Assembly: GCA_907163375.1 (NCBI GenBank)
Contig: CAJQUW010006790.1
Coordinates: 1 to 64,000, forward strand
Origin: Prostheceraeus crozeri
Lineage: Eukaryota > Platyhelminthes > Polycladida > Euryleptidae
DNA length: 64,000 nucleotides
Direction: 5' to 3'
The notes below the pieces were generated by a model. The model saw only the letters and a list, made by a program, of their open reading frames with translations. It searched no databases and was not told where the DNA came from. The position numbers and the translations under genes are program-made. This document shows, piece by piece, positions 14,973 through 26,526 of the stretch. Positions within the stretch are counted from its first letter, which is position 1, and every line of letters begins with the position of its first letter.

Positions 14973-15184
14973 CTTCGTGAAAATAATTAGTAATTTACTG
15001 GTCAGCAACAGCAGAAATTTGTCTAAAAAATTTCCTATTGTCTCTTGTTCGACAATGAATCTCTCTTGATCGTATTTGAGAGTGAAAGGTGTCATATTGC
15101 ATACCTTGCTATATATAAATCATTAACATCCAGACTAATAAACATAAAGGTTACCGGTATGTATTACTTTGCATTCAGTCTTAC

Positions 15185-16559
15185 CTTTTGTCGATTGTGG
15201 TTGGATTGTATCTGCTCTTGGTCTGTTTGGAGAAGGTGTATCATATGGATTCTCTGACGCAATTTGCTTAGGGTGATCATATGGATCAGATTCATCATCA
15301 TCATCAGCGTCATAAAGATGACTTCTGCTAGAATCTGATGTCATGCTGAAATTCAATTCATTAGTGTAGTCCGAAGTAGAATCACATGCTGACCAAGAAT
15401 CGATATTCGGTTGTATTTGCAAAGAATTTGTAGTCGGGATTATCGGTTGCGATTTGACTTCTCGACCTTTCACGAAATCTTGAGATGGAATCGAGCCTAA
15501 TGATCGGGAATGACGATTTCCTTTTCTCAATGAATTTTCAGAACCAGCTATCTCAGAATGCCAAGACTTAGACCTCACAAGTCTACGGAATGTCCTTTTT
15601 GAAGGTTTGTTCACAAGAGTTCGTTTACGTAGAACTGCGTAACCGGATGAAGACGACGAATCTCTATCCGCACGATCATAAACAGGTTCATTTGACACTG
15701 GAACTGCACATTTGTAGTCGCCCGACGATGCCTCTGATTGCCTATCTGGTGAAATTGCTTTTGTCCTAATATTTACTGGAACTGAAGCGTATATTCCATC
15801 TGTTGTCGAGGATTCCACATGAATGATGGGAAGAGCATAGTCGTCATATTGAGGCAAAGCGGTATCGATGCTGGCTGAATTCGATGCTTCTTCGGTATTC
15901 AGATACTCAGGTGATTCCGTCAAAGGATCCAAATTCGAGCTTAGCCGTTTTGCGGCAGACTCAAGCTCCAGAAAATGTCTGGTATTGTCCGCTTGAGTAA
16001 GCTGTCTGTCTCTGATACTTCGATCCAAGTCAGGAAGGTTTGTATCATCATGCAAATCTGCAGTCGAAGATGTCAAAGTGGTTTGCGAAACACTGCTGCT
16101 TTCATCGATTGGCACCCGAAGAAAAACGTCACTTAGTTCCTTGGCTAATGCAATATCTTCAGTTGAGACAGATTTCTCGTCACTTTTGATGGAAGAATCG
16201 AACGCTGCAATTTTCCTGTTCAAAGCCGAGTCGCTAATCTTGCGAATTTTCCCATGGTCTGGGGCTTTGAGCAATCTGGATGCTGTAGAACCTGCACTTG
16301 GATGAAAGTTTAATCGAAGTGGTGCAATTTTGAAATTACTGAGTTCCTTGTGCGCGAGTTCTTGGTTATAATTGAACGTAGCCGGCTCAGCAGTTCGTAT
16401 TACCTCAAACATTGCTATCTTTCTACGAACTGATTCTTCTTTCTTTCTTTCAACCTTAACTGTTTCTTCTGCTTGCAATATTTCTTCTGTTGAGTCAATT
16501 TCTTTTGGGACTGGAGTAATCTGACGTCGTTCGCTGCCATTGAATTTTTCACTAGTCAT
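15185..16559 (-). CDS. large coding exon of a tyrosine-motif-rich signalling or scaffold protein
   Basis: An ATG at 16559 opens 458 codons that end at a strong splice donor (AAAAG then GTAAG, intron starting at 15184, phase 1), so the gene continues to lower coordinates. The protein is hydrophilic and probably disordered, without a signal peptide or membrane segment. Two related motifs occur, SVRRKIAMFE (residues 43-52) and ALNRKIAAFD (112-121). The second half carries many acidic or proline-flanked tyrosines: YDDY (238-241), IYASV (Y257), VYDRA (Y294), YAVL (Y307), LYDAD (Y416), YDHP (Y427) and YDTP (Y439). YDxP is a known ligand type for Crk, Nck and Abl SH2 domains. A basic, serine-rich stretch (about 312-355, with RSKSWHS and RHSRSLGS) may bind 14-3-3 or membrane. 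I infer an adaptor or docking protein; no named family was recognised. Downstream exons were not found. Confidence 0.65.
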
Positions 16560-17620
16560 TTTCAATTTTTGGGTTTTTATCGAAGTTATTTATCAAAATA
16601 TAAATAATGCAATCAAGTAAATAAATCAAATTCTTGATTCAGTTAATCTCTGAAACAAGTGCAAGACTAGTAGAGTGACGATGAAAATTTAGAAAGACAG
16701 AAGTGTTAACTGATATAAACTTTATACTTTCATGTCAACTTTTTAAATGACACACCAATCAGTTTCCGAATTTATGTGATTGTCAGCGTTCTCATAATCG
16801 TGCATGTAAGCTTTGGACTTAAAACCAATTCATACTGAAATGGTGAACGTCATAGCCTTAATGTCATTCTTGATATTCAAGCATCATGTATACTTAAACC
16901 CATTGAACTTCGTCACTGAAATCTGAGATACGTATAGGCATCGTATGCTGATATTATTTCAGGTTAACTTTCGTGAAACAGTGAGAACAATTGACCGATA
17001 ATTTTGTAGACCGTAAAGAAATGTATTCAGACCCATTATCACCGCACATATGGTAACCCAGCATTCGAAAGCGAAAATGTTTTGTTGATTATATGTGCTG
17101 TTCATGTGACTTGGTTTGCCATGTTATTTATATTAGTCTGCCTGTATGAAAGTGAAGATTAAAAGCCATGGCATGATTGATTACTATCTCAAGTTTATAA
17201 GTAAAATCTTAGGAATGGGGTGTACTCCTTAATAAACTATTTCATCTGCACAACAATGATTGTTGATAAACATTCAATCAAAGGGTAGCAAATTCAAAAG
17301 TGAAGTACGATAAAACAGTATAATTCCCATATGTCAGTACCTCAAGGGACAGAGACAAAGTGTCGATATGAGCAAACCGCCGATGTATACAAGTAATATG
17401 CAGGCCACATTTTGCATACTTTAAGTATAAGTTTAATTAAGCCATATAGCAAGTTTGATTATGTACTATCAACACTATTTTCAGTGCATGCTTGACCATC
17501 AATTAGTTTATAGATCTACGGGAAAAGTGCTAGTTTACGAGTCTAATCCTATGCACACATAATCTCATGCTATTGATAGTTTTTTGCCCCATGATTGGAA
17601 ATCGATGGTGCATGTTCAAG
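16560..17620. other. upstream region of the tyrosine-rich exon; no other gene seen
   Basis: This is the 5' side of the minus-strand exon and should hold its leader or promoter, but no convincing TATA box, initiator or upstream exon could be picked out. The rest is AT-rich with no recognised repeat. Confidence 0.35.
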
Positions 17621-17946
17621 AAAACAAGTTCTTCGAATCCAGTGTTATGCTTTTAAAATATTTGCAAAATTACACGGAAAATTTTTGTACCTTCTCAGGT
17701 ACACGTCGTCAGGTCAATCCAGCAGAAAAAAATAAAACCAAAGTTTTATGTATAGATGGTGAAAACAAATCACTCTCTTTTGCGTATGGTTAGCTCGGCA
17801 GGTAGCCAGTGGCAACACTTCGTCTGCTTCGTCAGCACATTCGCATTCTGCCACTTGATCACGTGATCCTCGTATTAATTCGCCGTGTAATTTTACAAAT
17901 ATTTTACATAACATAAGACTGGATTCGATGAGCTTGTTTTCCTGAG
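17621..17946. repeat. short inverted repeat with mirrored reading frames
   Basis: Arms of about 70 bp (17621-17692 and 17876-17946) share CGAATCCAGT and AAAATTACACGG. Both arms read into protein outward-in: QENKFFESSVMLLK on plus and QENKLIESSLMLCK on minus. The loop is GC-richer (17800-17870). It may be a foldback element or two inverted copies of an unknown coding fragment. Confidence 0.6.
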
Positions 17947-20616
17947 TTTTGATTGTTTGTGTTATAGGCATGAATATTGTTTAGTTTATACATTTTCTAA
18001 ATCGCTTGTTACTGAAAGAATTTTTATTTGGATGTTTTCAGACGTATGCAGATTTTATGCATGTGCCGGTACATATGACGATGGCGTAAACTTCCATGGG
18101 AATTTTACACACGCCCTGGGAATTTAGTGAATATCACAATAATTGCGATCACGAAAACAAGTGCAGAGAGCTCATTGAGCAAGGAGAGTGCGAAAGTCTC
18201 TTCTTAAGCTCAATGCTAAAGGATTTTCAAAGTAGTTTCAAAATATTATTTGGAATTACGGCAAGATTCAACCAAAGATTAGGATCTTCTCTACTCAATC
18301 ATCATAGCAATTTACTATCTGCTTGTCAGCTAAGTTGGGTAATGTATTGACAGTTAAGCGACAGCTAATTTTGTTGGACATAGCATATGCAGTGAAGTAA
18401 AGTCTTGAGAGGACCCGGAACATGTTCTATGTCGCAGAATCAACGGAAATATTTGGAGTCGGATCCAAATGGTCGTCGGAGTCAGACTCAGAGCCGAAGC
18501 TTTTCAAAATTCGATGGCGCCGCAGCCCTGATTCTGACAATGTCAACATCTTCAAAATTCTAAAACCATAATGCTCGGATAAAAGATCAGACCGAGTCAA
18601 GAATGAGCTGACTTGACCCGCGTTTGAAGTTTGGTTGTAATGAGAGACACAATAAAGAAATGTGGGAATTCGGTGAATCGCTCGGAGCAGTTACATAGAT
18701 ATAAAACGGGAAGTTCTGGCTACAGGAGGTATGTTGAGACCGTGTGCTACATCTAGTTAATGAATGGGGAAAGCGAAGTCAACGTTCCGAAAAGCGCTCT
18801 TTGAGGAAAGTTTATGCTCCTAGCAGAAATTCATGAGGTAAACAGGGTTGTATGAACAGAATAGACAATTTGATGAATGGAAAAAAGCATTTGATTTTAG
18901 TTAAGTTGACATTAAAAGGATTTAATTAACAAAAAAACTGAACTGCTTGCTATTTTTATTGACTTACCGAGAAAAATTTTTGCCGAATGCTGAAGAACGT
19001 GCGAATGTCGATTTGCACATTTCACATTACAGTTACATTGGGCATGTTATGAATAATTTTAATAAATCGATCGATTCCCTTGTCAATGCTGAGAAATGAT
19101 CTGTCTGATATCAGATCATTTAAAATCTGCGATTCTGATGCTCAAGATAATTGATCTGATTATCCAATCATTAACGAAAATTTCGAAGTTAAGATTTTAG
19201 CAGGTAAATCTTTTTCGACAACAAAAGTCAGCTTGCCTTTCTGTTTTCCTAAATTTCAATTCATGCTAAATGATCACAATCCAGAAATTATCCAGAGATT
19301 GATTTTGTATTTGAAATGCATTTGGAAAGTATTTGAATATTTTCAGGCACTTGTACTTCATAATTTCTAAAAATATGTACTTACAATTGTATCAACATGT
19401 TGACATTCTGGAGGAGATGAAGAAATGTGTTTTGCATTTAACCTTTCAGAACGTACATTTGTTCCAAGCTTGGTTTTCGTACTTTTGTGATAACTACCAC
19501 TATGATTTCTCGCTAGTGCTGATTCATGTATTTTCTGATTATTTGTCAATCTCAACTATCACAGTGGCGTCATGAGCGAAAAATTGATCATGATCTGAAG
19601 GTCTATCAGATCGCTTGCTTTGATAACTAATAATTTATTATCTAATATATCGCTTGTCTATGGAACATTGTGTAGGAAAAGGTTTTGTTGAGGAAACCAT
19701 CCAGTGATTTGCCTGGCACTTCACTTCAAAGGTTAATTTTACGGCTTAATTATTACTGATGGCATCACACGAGAACTCGACTCACTTCATTTCAAATAGT
19801 CGTTCAAAATGGGATGAAGAGAGCGCTCATCACAACAGTAAAGATGTACTACTTACTAGTCAGCGTGTAGGACCAGGAATAACCACCGTTCACGATACAT
19901 CTCATCTTCTGGGCCTCCCATTGAACCCAGAGTAACATGTGATTTTCATTTCATTACTGATCCGCTTATTTCAAGTCTTCGGAGTATGGTGTTTCGAAGT
20001 TTACAAACGCCAACGTTCTAACTTTAGAATTTCAAATGTCAAAAAAATTGGACTGAGACAATGGATAACTTTTTTCGCAGAAACTGTTTCGACAACAATT
20101 TCTTTGCGCTGTTTATATTCTCCAGTACAGCGTCATTGATTTGATTTCTGTGAAAAGGGACATCGTCTCTAGCGCTTCTTTTCGTTATAAACCGGATGAA
20201 CCAGAGTCGTAATCAACAGAAATCTAGCACATTATTGAAATATCTAGGTTGATTCTGAGATTACAAGCGGAATTAATTATCTTTGCAACCTAATGCTTTG
20301 TGGTGAGTATTAAGTTCCAGTTCTGTTTGCTAAACTAGTCGAACATAATAAAACGTATTTGAAAATTCATAAATTCACATTAATTTTTATTTCTTAAAAA
20401 AAATATCGACTGAAATATGAAACTAGTTGAGCTACCATTCAATTTACATAATCAGTTGTTGTCTCTAAGCTGCTCACACATTCAGTTGTGAAAACCATAT
20501 GGTTTCTCTACTCCACCTTGAAGTTATATTCAAGTAGTCTATGATTTGAGTATGGGACATTTAAAATTTCACACAAGGTGGTGGAATTCAGTGATGTGTG
20601 GTAATATTACATCAAG
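17947..20616. other. no gene seen
   Basis: About 2.7 kb of AT-rich DNA. Open frames (for example 18096-18350 and 19333-19575) lack recognisable motifs. Local short palindromes such as GATCTGTCTGATATCAGATC at 19098 are present. No mobile element was identified. Confidence 0.4.
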
Positions 20617-21360
20617 CAGAATATAGTCCGGCAGCCAGAACGAGTTTCTTCAGTGAAATAGGCCGAAAATGAGACTTTCACAGAGTGATGTAAATCTTCT
20701 GCCTAATACGAATCTGCACGTCTGCCGAGCTCTAGTGAGTTCCTCTTCTTGTCACACAGAATCAAAGAAAAACACACGTAAAACCAATGGGACGCAGATT
20801 GCAGTTTTTGGCTGAAATGAAGTTTCCTATATTTTCTCTGATTAAGCAAAAAATACTAAGCCCAGAGTCATAAATTTCGGCATGGATGTCTTCAGGTCAT
20901 TTCCTATGATGTTCATGCACCCCTCTCTATAAAGCTAAACACATTTAGATTTGGCGAGCCTCTTAATGTTGGCTTAAACACAAACAATTTGAGCAACTTT
21001 ATCCACATTCAACCACAGTCTCACAGGCATTGTCGATAAGAAGCATGATAATAGCACATGCACATAATAGGAAATGACCTGAAGACATTCCATATCAAAA
21101 AGTGTGGTTCTAGACGTAGCATTTTTACCGCAATAGGCGAAAATATAGAAATTTCACTTTAAGCAAAAACTGCAATCTGCGTCCCATTGGATTTACATCT
21201 GTTTTTCTTTGATCTTGTCTGACAAGAAGAGGAACTCACTAGAGCTCAGCAGACGTGCAGATTCGTATTAGGCAGAAGATATACATCATTCTGTGAAAGT
21301 CTCATTTTCGGCCTCTTTCCCTGAAGAAACTCGTTCTGGCTGCCGGAAATATCCCTTCTG
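20617..21360. mobile_element. foldback element with about 290-bp arms
   Basis: The sequence 20617-20920 is the inverted copy of 21062-21360, around a loop of roughly 140 bp. Shared blocks include CCGGCAGCCAGAACGAG at the outer ends, CTGCCTAATACGAATCTGCA (20699) with its complement near 21259, AATGGGACGCAGATTGCAGT (20788) with its complement, and CAGGTCATTTCCTAT (20893) with its complement near 21069. No protein is encoded. ATCAA is found beside both ends but a clear target duplication is not established. Confidence 0.85.
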
Positions 21361-22526
21361 TTCTATCAAACAGTGCACACGAAATTTCATGCGCCACATG
21401 AACTGTCAGAGATAAATGTCAACCATGGCGCGGTGAATTCCGGTTGAAATGGATTGAGAAATTGAATAACCTATGCTTCGGGATTGATTTGAAAATTTGA
21501 ATTTCACATGACTCCGCCGTCTTAACTCTAGATGATGCATAGATAAGTCAGATAAGTGCACGACACTTTCAGTAGGCGTACTTTTAACGTGACGGGGTTG
21601 TTTTTCCCAAATCTTAAAATTTTTCAATACTAGCGGGCCTTTGACAAAAGATCACACATTAGATGCACAATTCATATATTATTGTGTGAAAGCATTACAC
21701 TCTTCTCATCAGCACTGTAGCGATAAGAGATTTGCTGAATAGTACACTGCAATGTGTGAAGGAATGAAACATTTTCAAACCATTTTCTACACGAACAGTG
21801 CTTGACATTCAATAATGGTGTGAAGTTTACACAACTTTACAAAATGTTTATACTAAGTTTACAGTACGGTGCTTTACACTTTTCCATTGAGATGATGCAA
21901 AAAAGACAAGCCATAATGAATCAGCTGGCTGTGTTGCGCTTATATATTTACTTACTATTGAAAAAATTAATTAAGTCATCAATTGAATTAATATCAACAT
22001 AATTGATGCTATTTTAACGCCAATCTGCAAAATTAGAAGCTGATGATGTTCGTATGAGATTTTGAAACATATTTTGAGAAGTACTTTTTTAAAAATCAAA
22101 GTAGAAAATATTTTAAAACATATATCTAAAAATATATTTGAAACAGATACACATGAAAATCGGTATCTACAGATATACATGAAAATCGGTATCTAGACAA
22201 ATAAGAGAAGAACAATGAAATAAATTTCATAATACCCGTGGATCATGTGCGCTGGGAATTGCACTTCATAACTGAATTTTCGTGAGAAGCAGGGAATAAA
22301 AGGATTAAGGAGAGAGACTCTGGATAATCATCGAACAACTCATTTCAGTTCTTGTGACTGATTTTCTCACTATTCACACAGAAATATCTTTACACAGTCT
22401 AGCGACTACATACGTACTCGTACTTGTCTGTCTACTAGACTTTGCATGCATAAATATGGTCTAATTCTAGTCATGACCTGACTGAGTTCTTGCAGACTGT
22501 GTGCTCTATGTGATGATTAATCTTAA
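21361..22526. other. no gene seen
   Basis: AT-rich spacer. 22139-22197 contains a short tandem duplication of ACATGAAAATCGGTATCTA. No supported gene or element. Confidence 0.4.
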
Positions 22527-22745
22527 CCCTTCAATGCTCAATTTATTTTGAAAATTCAAGTTTTCTTTGAAAAAAATTGTTCAAATGCAATTTGCGGGCG
22601 TTCTAGGGATCATACGAAGTCAGACGAGGTACCATTAAAATTGCACTAATCTCTTCTTTTTTTGGTTACAAATTTTTGCCGCTTTGGGATAAAAAGCTGC
22701 GGGTCGAAATGCTCTCAAAGAGGCGCAACAAAATGCATGAAAGGC
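22527..22745. mobile_element. 219-bp piggyBac-like MITE
   Basis: The segment is flanked by TTAA on both sides (22523-22526 and 22746-22749), the target site of piggyBac elements. Its ends, CCCTTCAATGC and the complement of GCATGAAAGGC, are imperfect inverted repeats of the CCC/GCC type usual for that superfamily. It has no coding capacity. The call rests on short termini, so it is moderate. Confidence 0.5.
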
Positions 22746-23075
22746 TTAAACAACGAATGCATTAGATGATGCTAGTAAATCTACTGAATGGCCTTTAATT
22801 TAAAATATTTTTTTCATTTTACACTTCATTACCTCATTTACAGGCAAAGAAACAATTGAACTATTATTAAGGTTGATGAAAAAGTTTGGACCGATAGAAA
22901 ATTGATTCTAACTCCTTTGTTTTTCAACCTGTGAATTATATACTATGACCACATAATGCCTATATAAAGACAATCCTTAACTCCCCGTATTAATCTGATA
23001 CGATTACTTTTCCACTTCTTCCACACACTTGTTCAAAATTTGTCAAATTTATGCAAAATATTGCCTATTGTTTTG
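22746..23075. other. no gene seen; possible mariner end
   Basis: Spacer beyond the mariner coding relic. A possible terminal sequence, AGGTTGATGAAAAAGTTTGG at 22870, resembles a mariner end, but the matching end on the other side was not found. Confidence 0.35.
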
Positions 23076-24141
23076 TTATTGATATGGATAGAGACAATCA
23101 TGTTTAACAATAATTATTCGATTGCAAATGAAGGAGAGATATTTCTTCTGTGTATCATTATCCGATAAGTGTTCGAAATAGTCACCATCAGCATTGATGC
23201 CTTTTGCCATCTCCTTGGTAGCACTGTGAAAACCTTCGAGTAGAAACTCCGGTCTTTTGATTCGAACCATTGGCTGCATTTGTGAATGATTGATCTCTAA
23301 AAGAATTCTTCATCGGAGAAAGCAAGTAATAGTCCGATGGAAATAGGTCCGAGGAATGAGGAGGATGGTCGAGTACGGTAAGTTCAATTTCAGGCGACTT
23401 CTCTTTTTTTCCTGAAGACGTGCGTGGTCTCGTATTGTCTTGTAAAAAACGGAAGTAACGAAGATTTGCGCGACGTCTCTTCTCATACACTGCCTCCTTC
23501 ATCTTCTCATGCTCCTCACAAACAGATGATGTTACGTGTCCTCTCACGAGCAAAGCAGCAACATGGTATGCCACGAGCAACCAAAAACCGATGGCAACAT
23601 GCTTCTTGCTGGTCATTGAATTCCGAGACACAGAGGTCAACCTCGTCATCATCTGGAGTCATCCACGATCTATTCAAGCAGGAACGTTGGTCGTTTTCCC
23701 AGTATATCCATACCTCATCGACAGATATAATACGAAGAAGGAAATTATTCTGTTCACATTGGGATAGAAGGGCTTCACATACAGTCTTTCTACGCAACTT
23801 TTGACGAGAAACCACTTTCCTATTCTGTGCAATTTCAAGCGGATTGTCCAAGCATTGACTCCTAGTTCTTTTGCGATTTGTTGTGTCGTCGCATATTTGT
23901 CCACCTCCAATAACTGCATGATTTCACTTTCGAATCTAAGGACGGACGCCCTGATCGTTCAGCGTCAGCATCATCAACCTTGTCTTCATTGAACTTGGTG
24001 GCCCACTCCTGGCAAGTTCTTACAGACACTGTTCCTACCCCAGTGGGCATTGCTGATATTCTTGCAGATGTCAGGTGAACTTAGACAAGATTCCCAGAAA
24101 AAATAAATAAGCTGGCGAATGTCTTCCCTACAAAACTCCAT
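23076..24141 (-). pseudogene. mariner transposase (DD34D), multiply frameshifted
   Basis: The minus strand encodes a mariner transposase in several frames. An ATG at 24141 starts MEFCREDIRQLIYFFWESC. Next come SVRTCQEWATKF and RSGRPSLDSK (helix-turn-helix region), then QIAKELGVNAWTI and HRIGKW. The catalytic core follows: SVDEVWIYW (first Asp), FLQDNTRPR (second Asp) and DLFPSDYYLL (third Asp), with 34 residues between the last two aspartates, the mariner signature. The C-terminus ends near INADGDYFEHL. Intact mariner proteins are about 345 aa, so the length is complete, but at least three frame changes and small deletions kill it. TA-flanked inverted termini could not be fixed. Confidence 0.9.
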
Positions 24142-24379
24142 TGCAACTCAAAACTTGTTCAGAGATGGTACAATTATCACGTTCAGATAGGTGTTGCAAA
24201 ATTTCCAGTTATATTTGCACTGAATAAGTGCTGATGACATAACTAAGAAGAATCACGTGAATAACATTGTCAGTATTCTAAAGAATCAAAGATATCGGAC
24301 GCAAACTTGACAATTTTCAGCTGTAGAGCTGAAGAAATGAAAAAGCAATCTCATCAGATTAATACGAGAAGTTTAGGGT

Positions 24380-24381
<2 letters not shown>

Positions 24382-24413
<32 letters not shown>
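24382..24413. repeat. AT dinucleotide microsatellite
   Basis: About 16 AT units. A second short AT run occurs at 24897-24915. Confidence 0.95.
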
Positions 24414-24416
<3 letters not shown>

Positions 24417-24419
24417 AAG

Positions 24420-24540
24420 AGAGATAAACTCAAAATGGGAAATAAAAGATACCAAAAATTATACCCAAAGAAAACTCGACAACTTTTTCCCAACCGGTTT
24501 CAGCTCTATGAGCCTTCTCAAGGGAATGTTTTATTTTTTG
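24420..24540 (-). mobile_element. Penelope-like element 3' module (tentative)
   Basis: On the minus strand the sequence reads CCCTTGAGAAGGCTCATAGA followed by GCTGAAACCGGTTGGG, a stretch commonly seen downstream of the endonuclease domain in Penelope-like elements. No GIY-YIG coding sequence is attached here. A degenerate version of the same module occurs near 29965-30005 beside a GIY-YIG fragment. The assignment is by recollection of the pattern and is moderate at best. Confidence 0.4.
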
Positions 24541-24584
24541 TTGCTTTTATTTATTTTTTTTGATTTTAACTTTTTGATCTGCAG

Positions 24585-24868
24585 CGGAGTGTAGGTGCAA
24601 CTTTAGGCAAAAGATTAGGCAATATTCTTGGCCTAATAACAAAAACGAGAGAAATTGGAGGAGGACTGAAAGTAGCAGCGATATAATTAACCAACGAAGT
24701 AACTTTACCAACACGAGAAGATTTAATAACCAAGAGAATTACAATTATAGGAAGTCGTGTAGAAATTGTTATAAGAACTGCAAACATTCATACGAATCCA
24801 CATTTAAGCCTCCAAACTGGCGTAGAAAGGAGACAAAATTCATTTCTATGAACCCAACAGACTTTTAG
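24585..24868 (+). CDS. possible terminal exon of an unknown basic, Cys-containing protein
   Basis: A plausible splice acceptor (pyrimidine-rich stretch ending in GATCTGCAG at 24584) is followed by 94 open codons to a TAG at 24866. The product is rich in Asn, Arg and Lys and carries a cysteine group SCRNCYKNCKHSYE, then FKPPNWRRKETKF and ends NPTDF. The cysteine spacing could be a small zinc-binding knuckle of a gag-like protein, but no family was recognised. It could equally be transposon debris, given the Penelope-like module just upstream, or a chance open frame. Confidence 0.3.
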
Positions 24869-24904
24869 TTTTCAATGATGCACTTACTTATTGTAAGTAT
24901 ATAT

Positions 24905-25023
24905 ATATATATATAAAATAAAGGACTGATTTGAGGATTTCCATGCTCAGAATGTCCGAGGACGCGTGAGCGATATAGCCAGCGCCATGGAAATCTAAAT
25001 AGTAGTGTAGGTTTTACGACATT
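24905..25023. repeat. left inverted arm flanking the first Crypton unit
   Basis: This matches the complement of 28103-28226. Shared blocks include CTGATTTGAGGATTTCCATG (24931) and ATGGAAATCTAAATAGTAGT (24988), then TAGGTTTTACGACATTA. The middle part differs. Each arm is itself a small module bounded by ATTTCCATG and CATGGAAAT. Confidence 0.85.
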
Positions 25024-25050
25024 AATGTAGAAATATGCAGATCAAATGTA

Positions 25051-25681
25051 GCTGCTCATCAATAAATTGTTCAGATTAATCATCAATCACTGTAGAGACT
25101 ACCACTTAGGATGATGATGATGACAGATTCCAGTGTCATTCAAGGTACCTTTCATAATTATTTAACCCTCATAACATTTAATATTGCATCACTAATGTAC
25201 ATGTACATGTAGCTCATGCATCGTGCTAACCAAGTCGAGAATTGAAAAGAGAAAACAAATTGATTAATTTGATGCAAACAATGTTTAAGCTAAAACATGT
25301 ATTAACTCCTCTGTTGCCATTTGTGGGTAATGGACCATGACATTTGGGGTTGTGGAAGTAGGAGTCCAAGCCAGGGGAAATCAATTCTTCGATGATGGCA
25401 TTCAGTGAACGGCAGTGGAGATTATCGAAGACATAACGAGCTCACATTTGAACAGATAAAGTCTGAGCTATGATTGCGCGAACCCCAATCTCACATCTCC
25501 ATTTTTGATCATGCAGTTTTCTTGTGACAGGTGTGATTAATTATTAGTGATGCAATATTAAATGTTATGAGGGTTAAATAATTATGAAAGGTACCTTTGA
25601 ATGAACACACGAACATCATCATCATAAGTGATAGTGTGATAGTCTATGATTGATAATCTGAACAATTTATTGATGAGCAGC
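25051..25681. mobile_element. foldback element with about 145-bp arms
   Basis: The left arm (25051-25195, starting GCTGCTCATCAATAAATTGT) is the complement of the right arm (25538-25681, ending TTATTGATGAGCAGC). Shared interior blocks include AAGGTACCTTTCATAATTAT and CTCATAACATTTAATATTGC. The loop of about 340 bp has no recognisable gene. The ends abut sequences that also show weak inverted similarity (ATCAAA), so the exact termini are uncertain. Confidence 0.85.
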
Positions 25682-26145
25682 ATAGTTTGATACCTTTGAT
25701 TTTTATATATATTGATTTTAAATCTATGAGTTTATCTATAGTAATGTATTTTTTGTTATATAGAGATCTCATTAAATTCCGTATATTCTATCCCTGTTCC
25801 CTCCCCCGAATAGAGATCCACTAGAAATTTGTAACATAGTCTCCCAACCCCCCGAATCTGTTATATCTAACAACTAGTTGTTGTAGATACACCTAAAAAC
25901 ATAAGTCTATGATTTGTTAATGTCTTCCTATGAGTTCTAAGTCTTGTCCATATTCCTATAGAATTAAACTGACATTAGTAGTGTCTTCAACTAAATAAGT
26001 AAAACTGTTTCATTGTTATTTGCTGAGATATATCGGCCAATTATCTGTACTAAGGCTCCTGCCCTTTTTGGAATTTATTTAGATATGCCAATATCCTCAT
26101 TATTTCATTTATTCAATGATAACTGCCTCATTCCCTTTAAAAAAA
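25682..26145. other. no gene seen
   Basis: AT-rich spacer between the foldback element and the Crypton unit. No recognisable feature. Confidence 0.4.
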
Positions 26146-26160
26146 TCATAACTACGACAT

Positions 26161-26226
26161 CTGTACTACCACAGAAAATGTAGCACAAGGCGAAGCCGAG
26201 TGCTACATCTTTCTATGGTAGTACAG
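26161..26226. promoter_or_regulatory. perfectly placed hairpin at the 5' end of Crypton unit 1
   Basis: CTGTACTACCACAGAAAATG and GTAGCAC pair with GTGCTACATCTTTCTATGGTAGTACAG on the other side, giving arms of about 29 bp with two mismatches and a short GGCGAAGCC loop. A degenerate version is kept in the deleted copy (about 14636-14700). It could be a recombinase binding site or a transcript structure; the role is inferred. Confidence 0.6.
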
Positions 26227-26526
26227 AATGAGTAGTTATATCACTATTATCAAACGATCAAGAAATGTCAATGAACTCTATGGACCAGTGACGATATAGA
26301 CAATCTGCTAAGAACACAAACGTGGTTGGCTTTCCATGGCATCCAAAGTCCTAGTAGATAGCCTATCTAATATTGATGTCATGCATTTCCATAGAAATTA
26401 ACAATACCATAGAAAGTACTATTATCTACTTCTATGTGCATTTCCTTCATTTGAATTTCAAGTGAACCGATATTTAACTGGCATTTGCATGAGGTGTAGC
26501 CTGTACATTAACAAGCATTTGAAATA

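Noticed and set aside
16560..16565. Start of the tyrosine-rich exon two codons earlier
   Set aside because: The codon there is TTG; the first ATG is at 16559.
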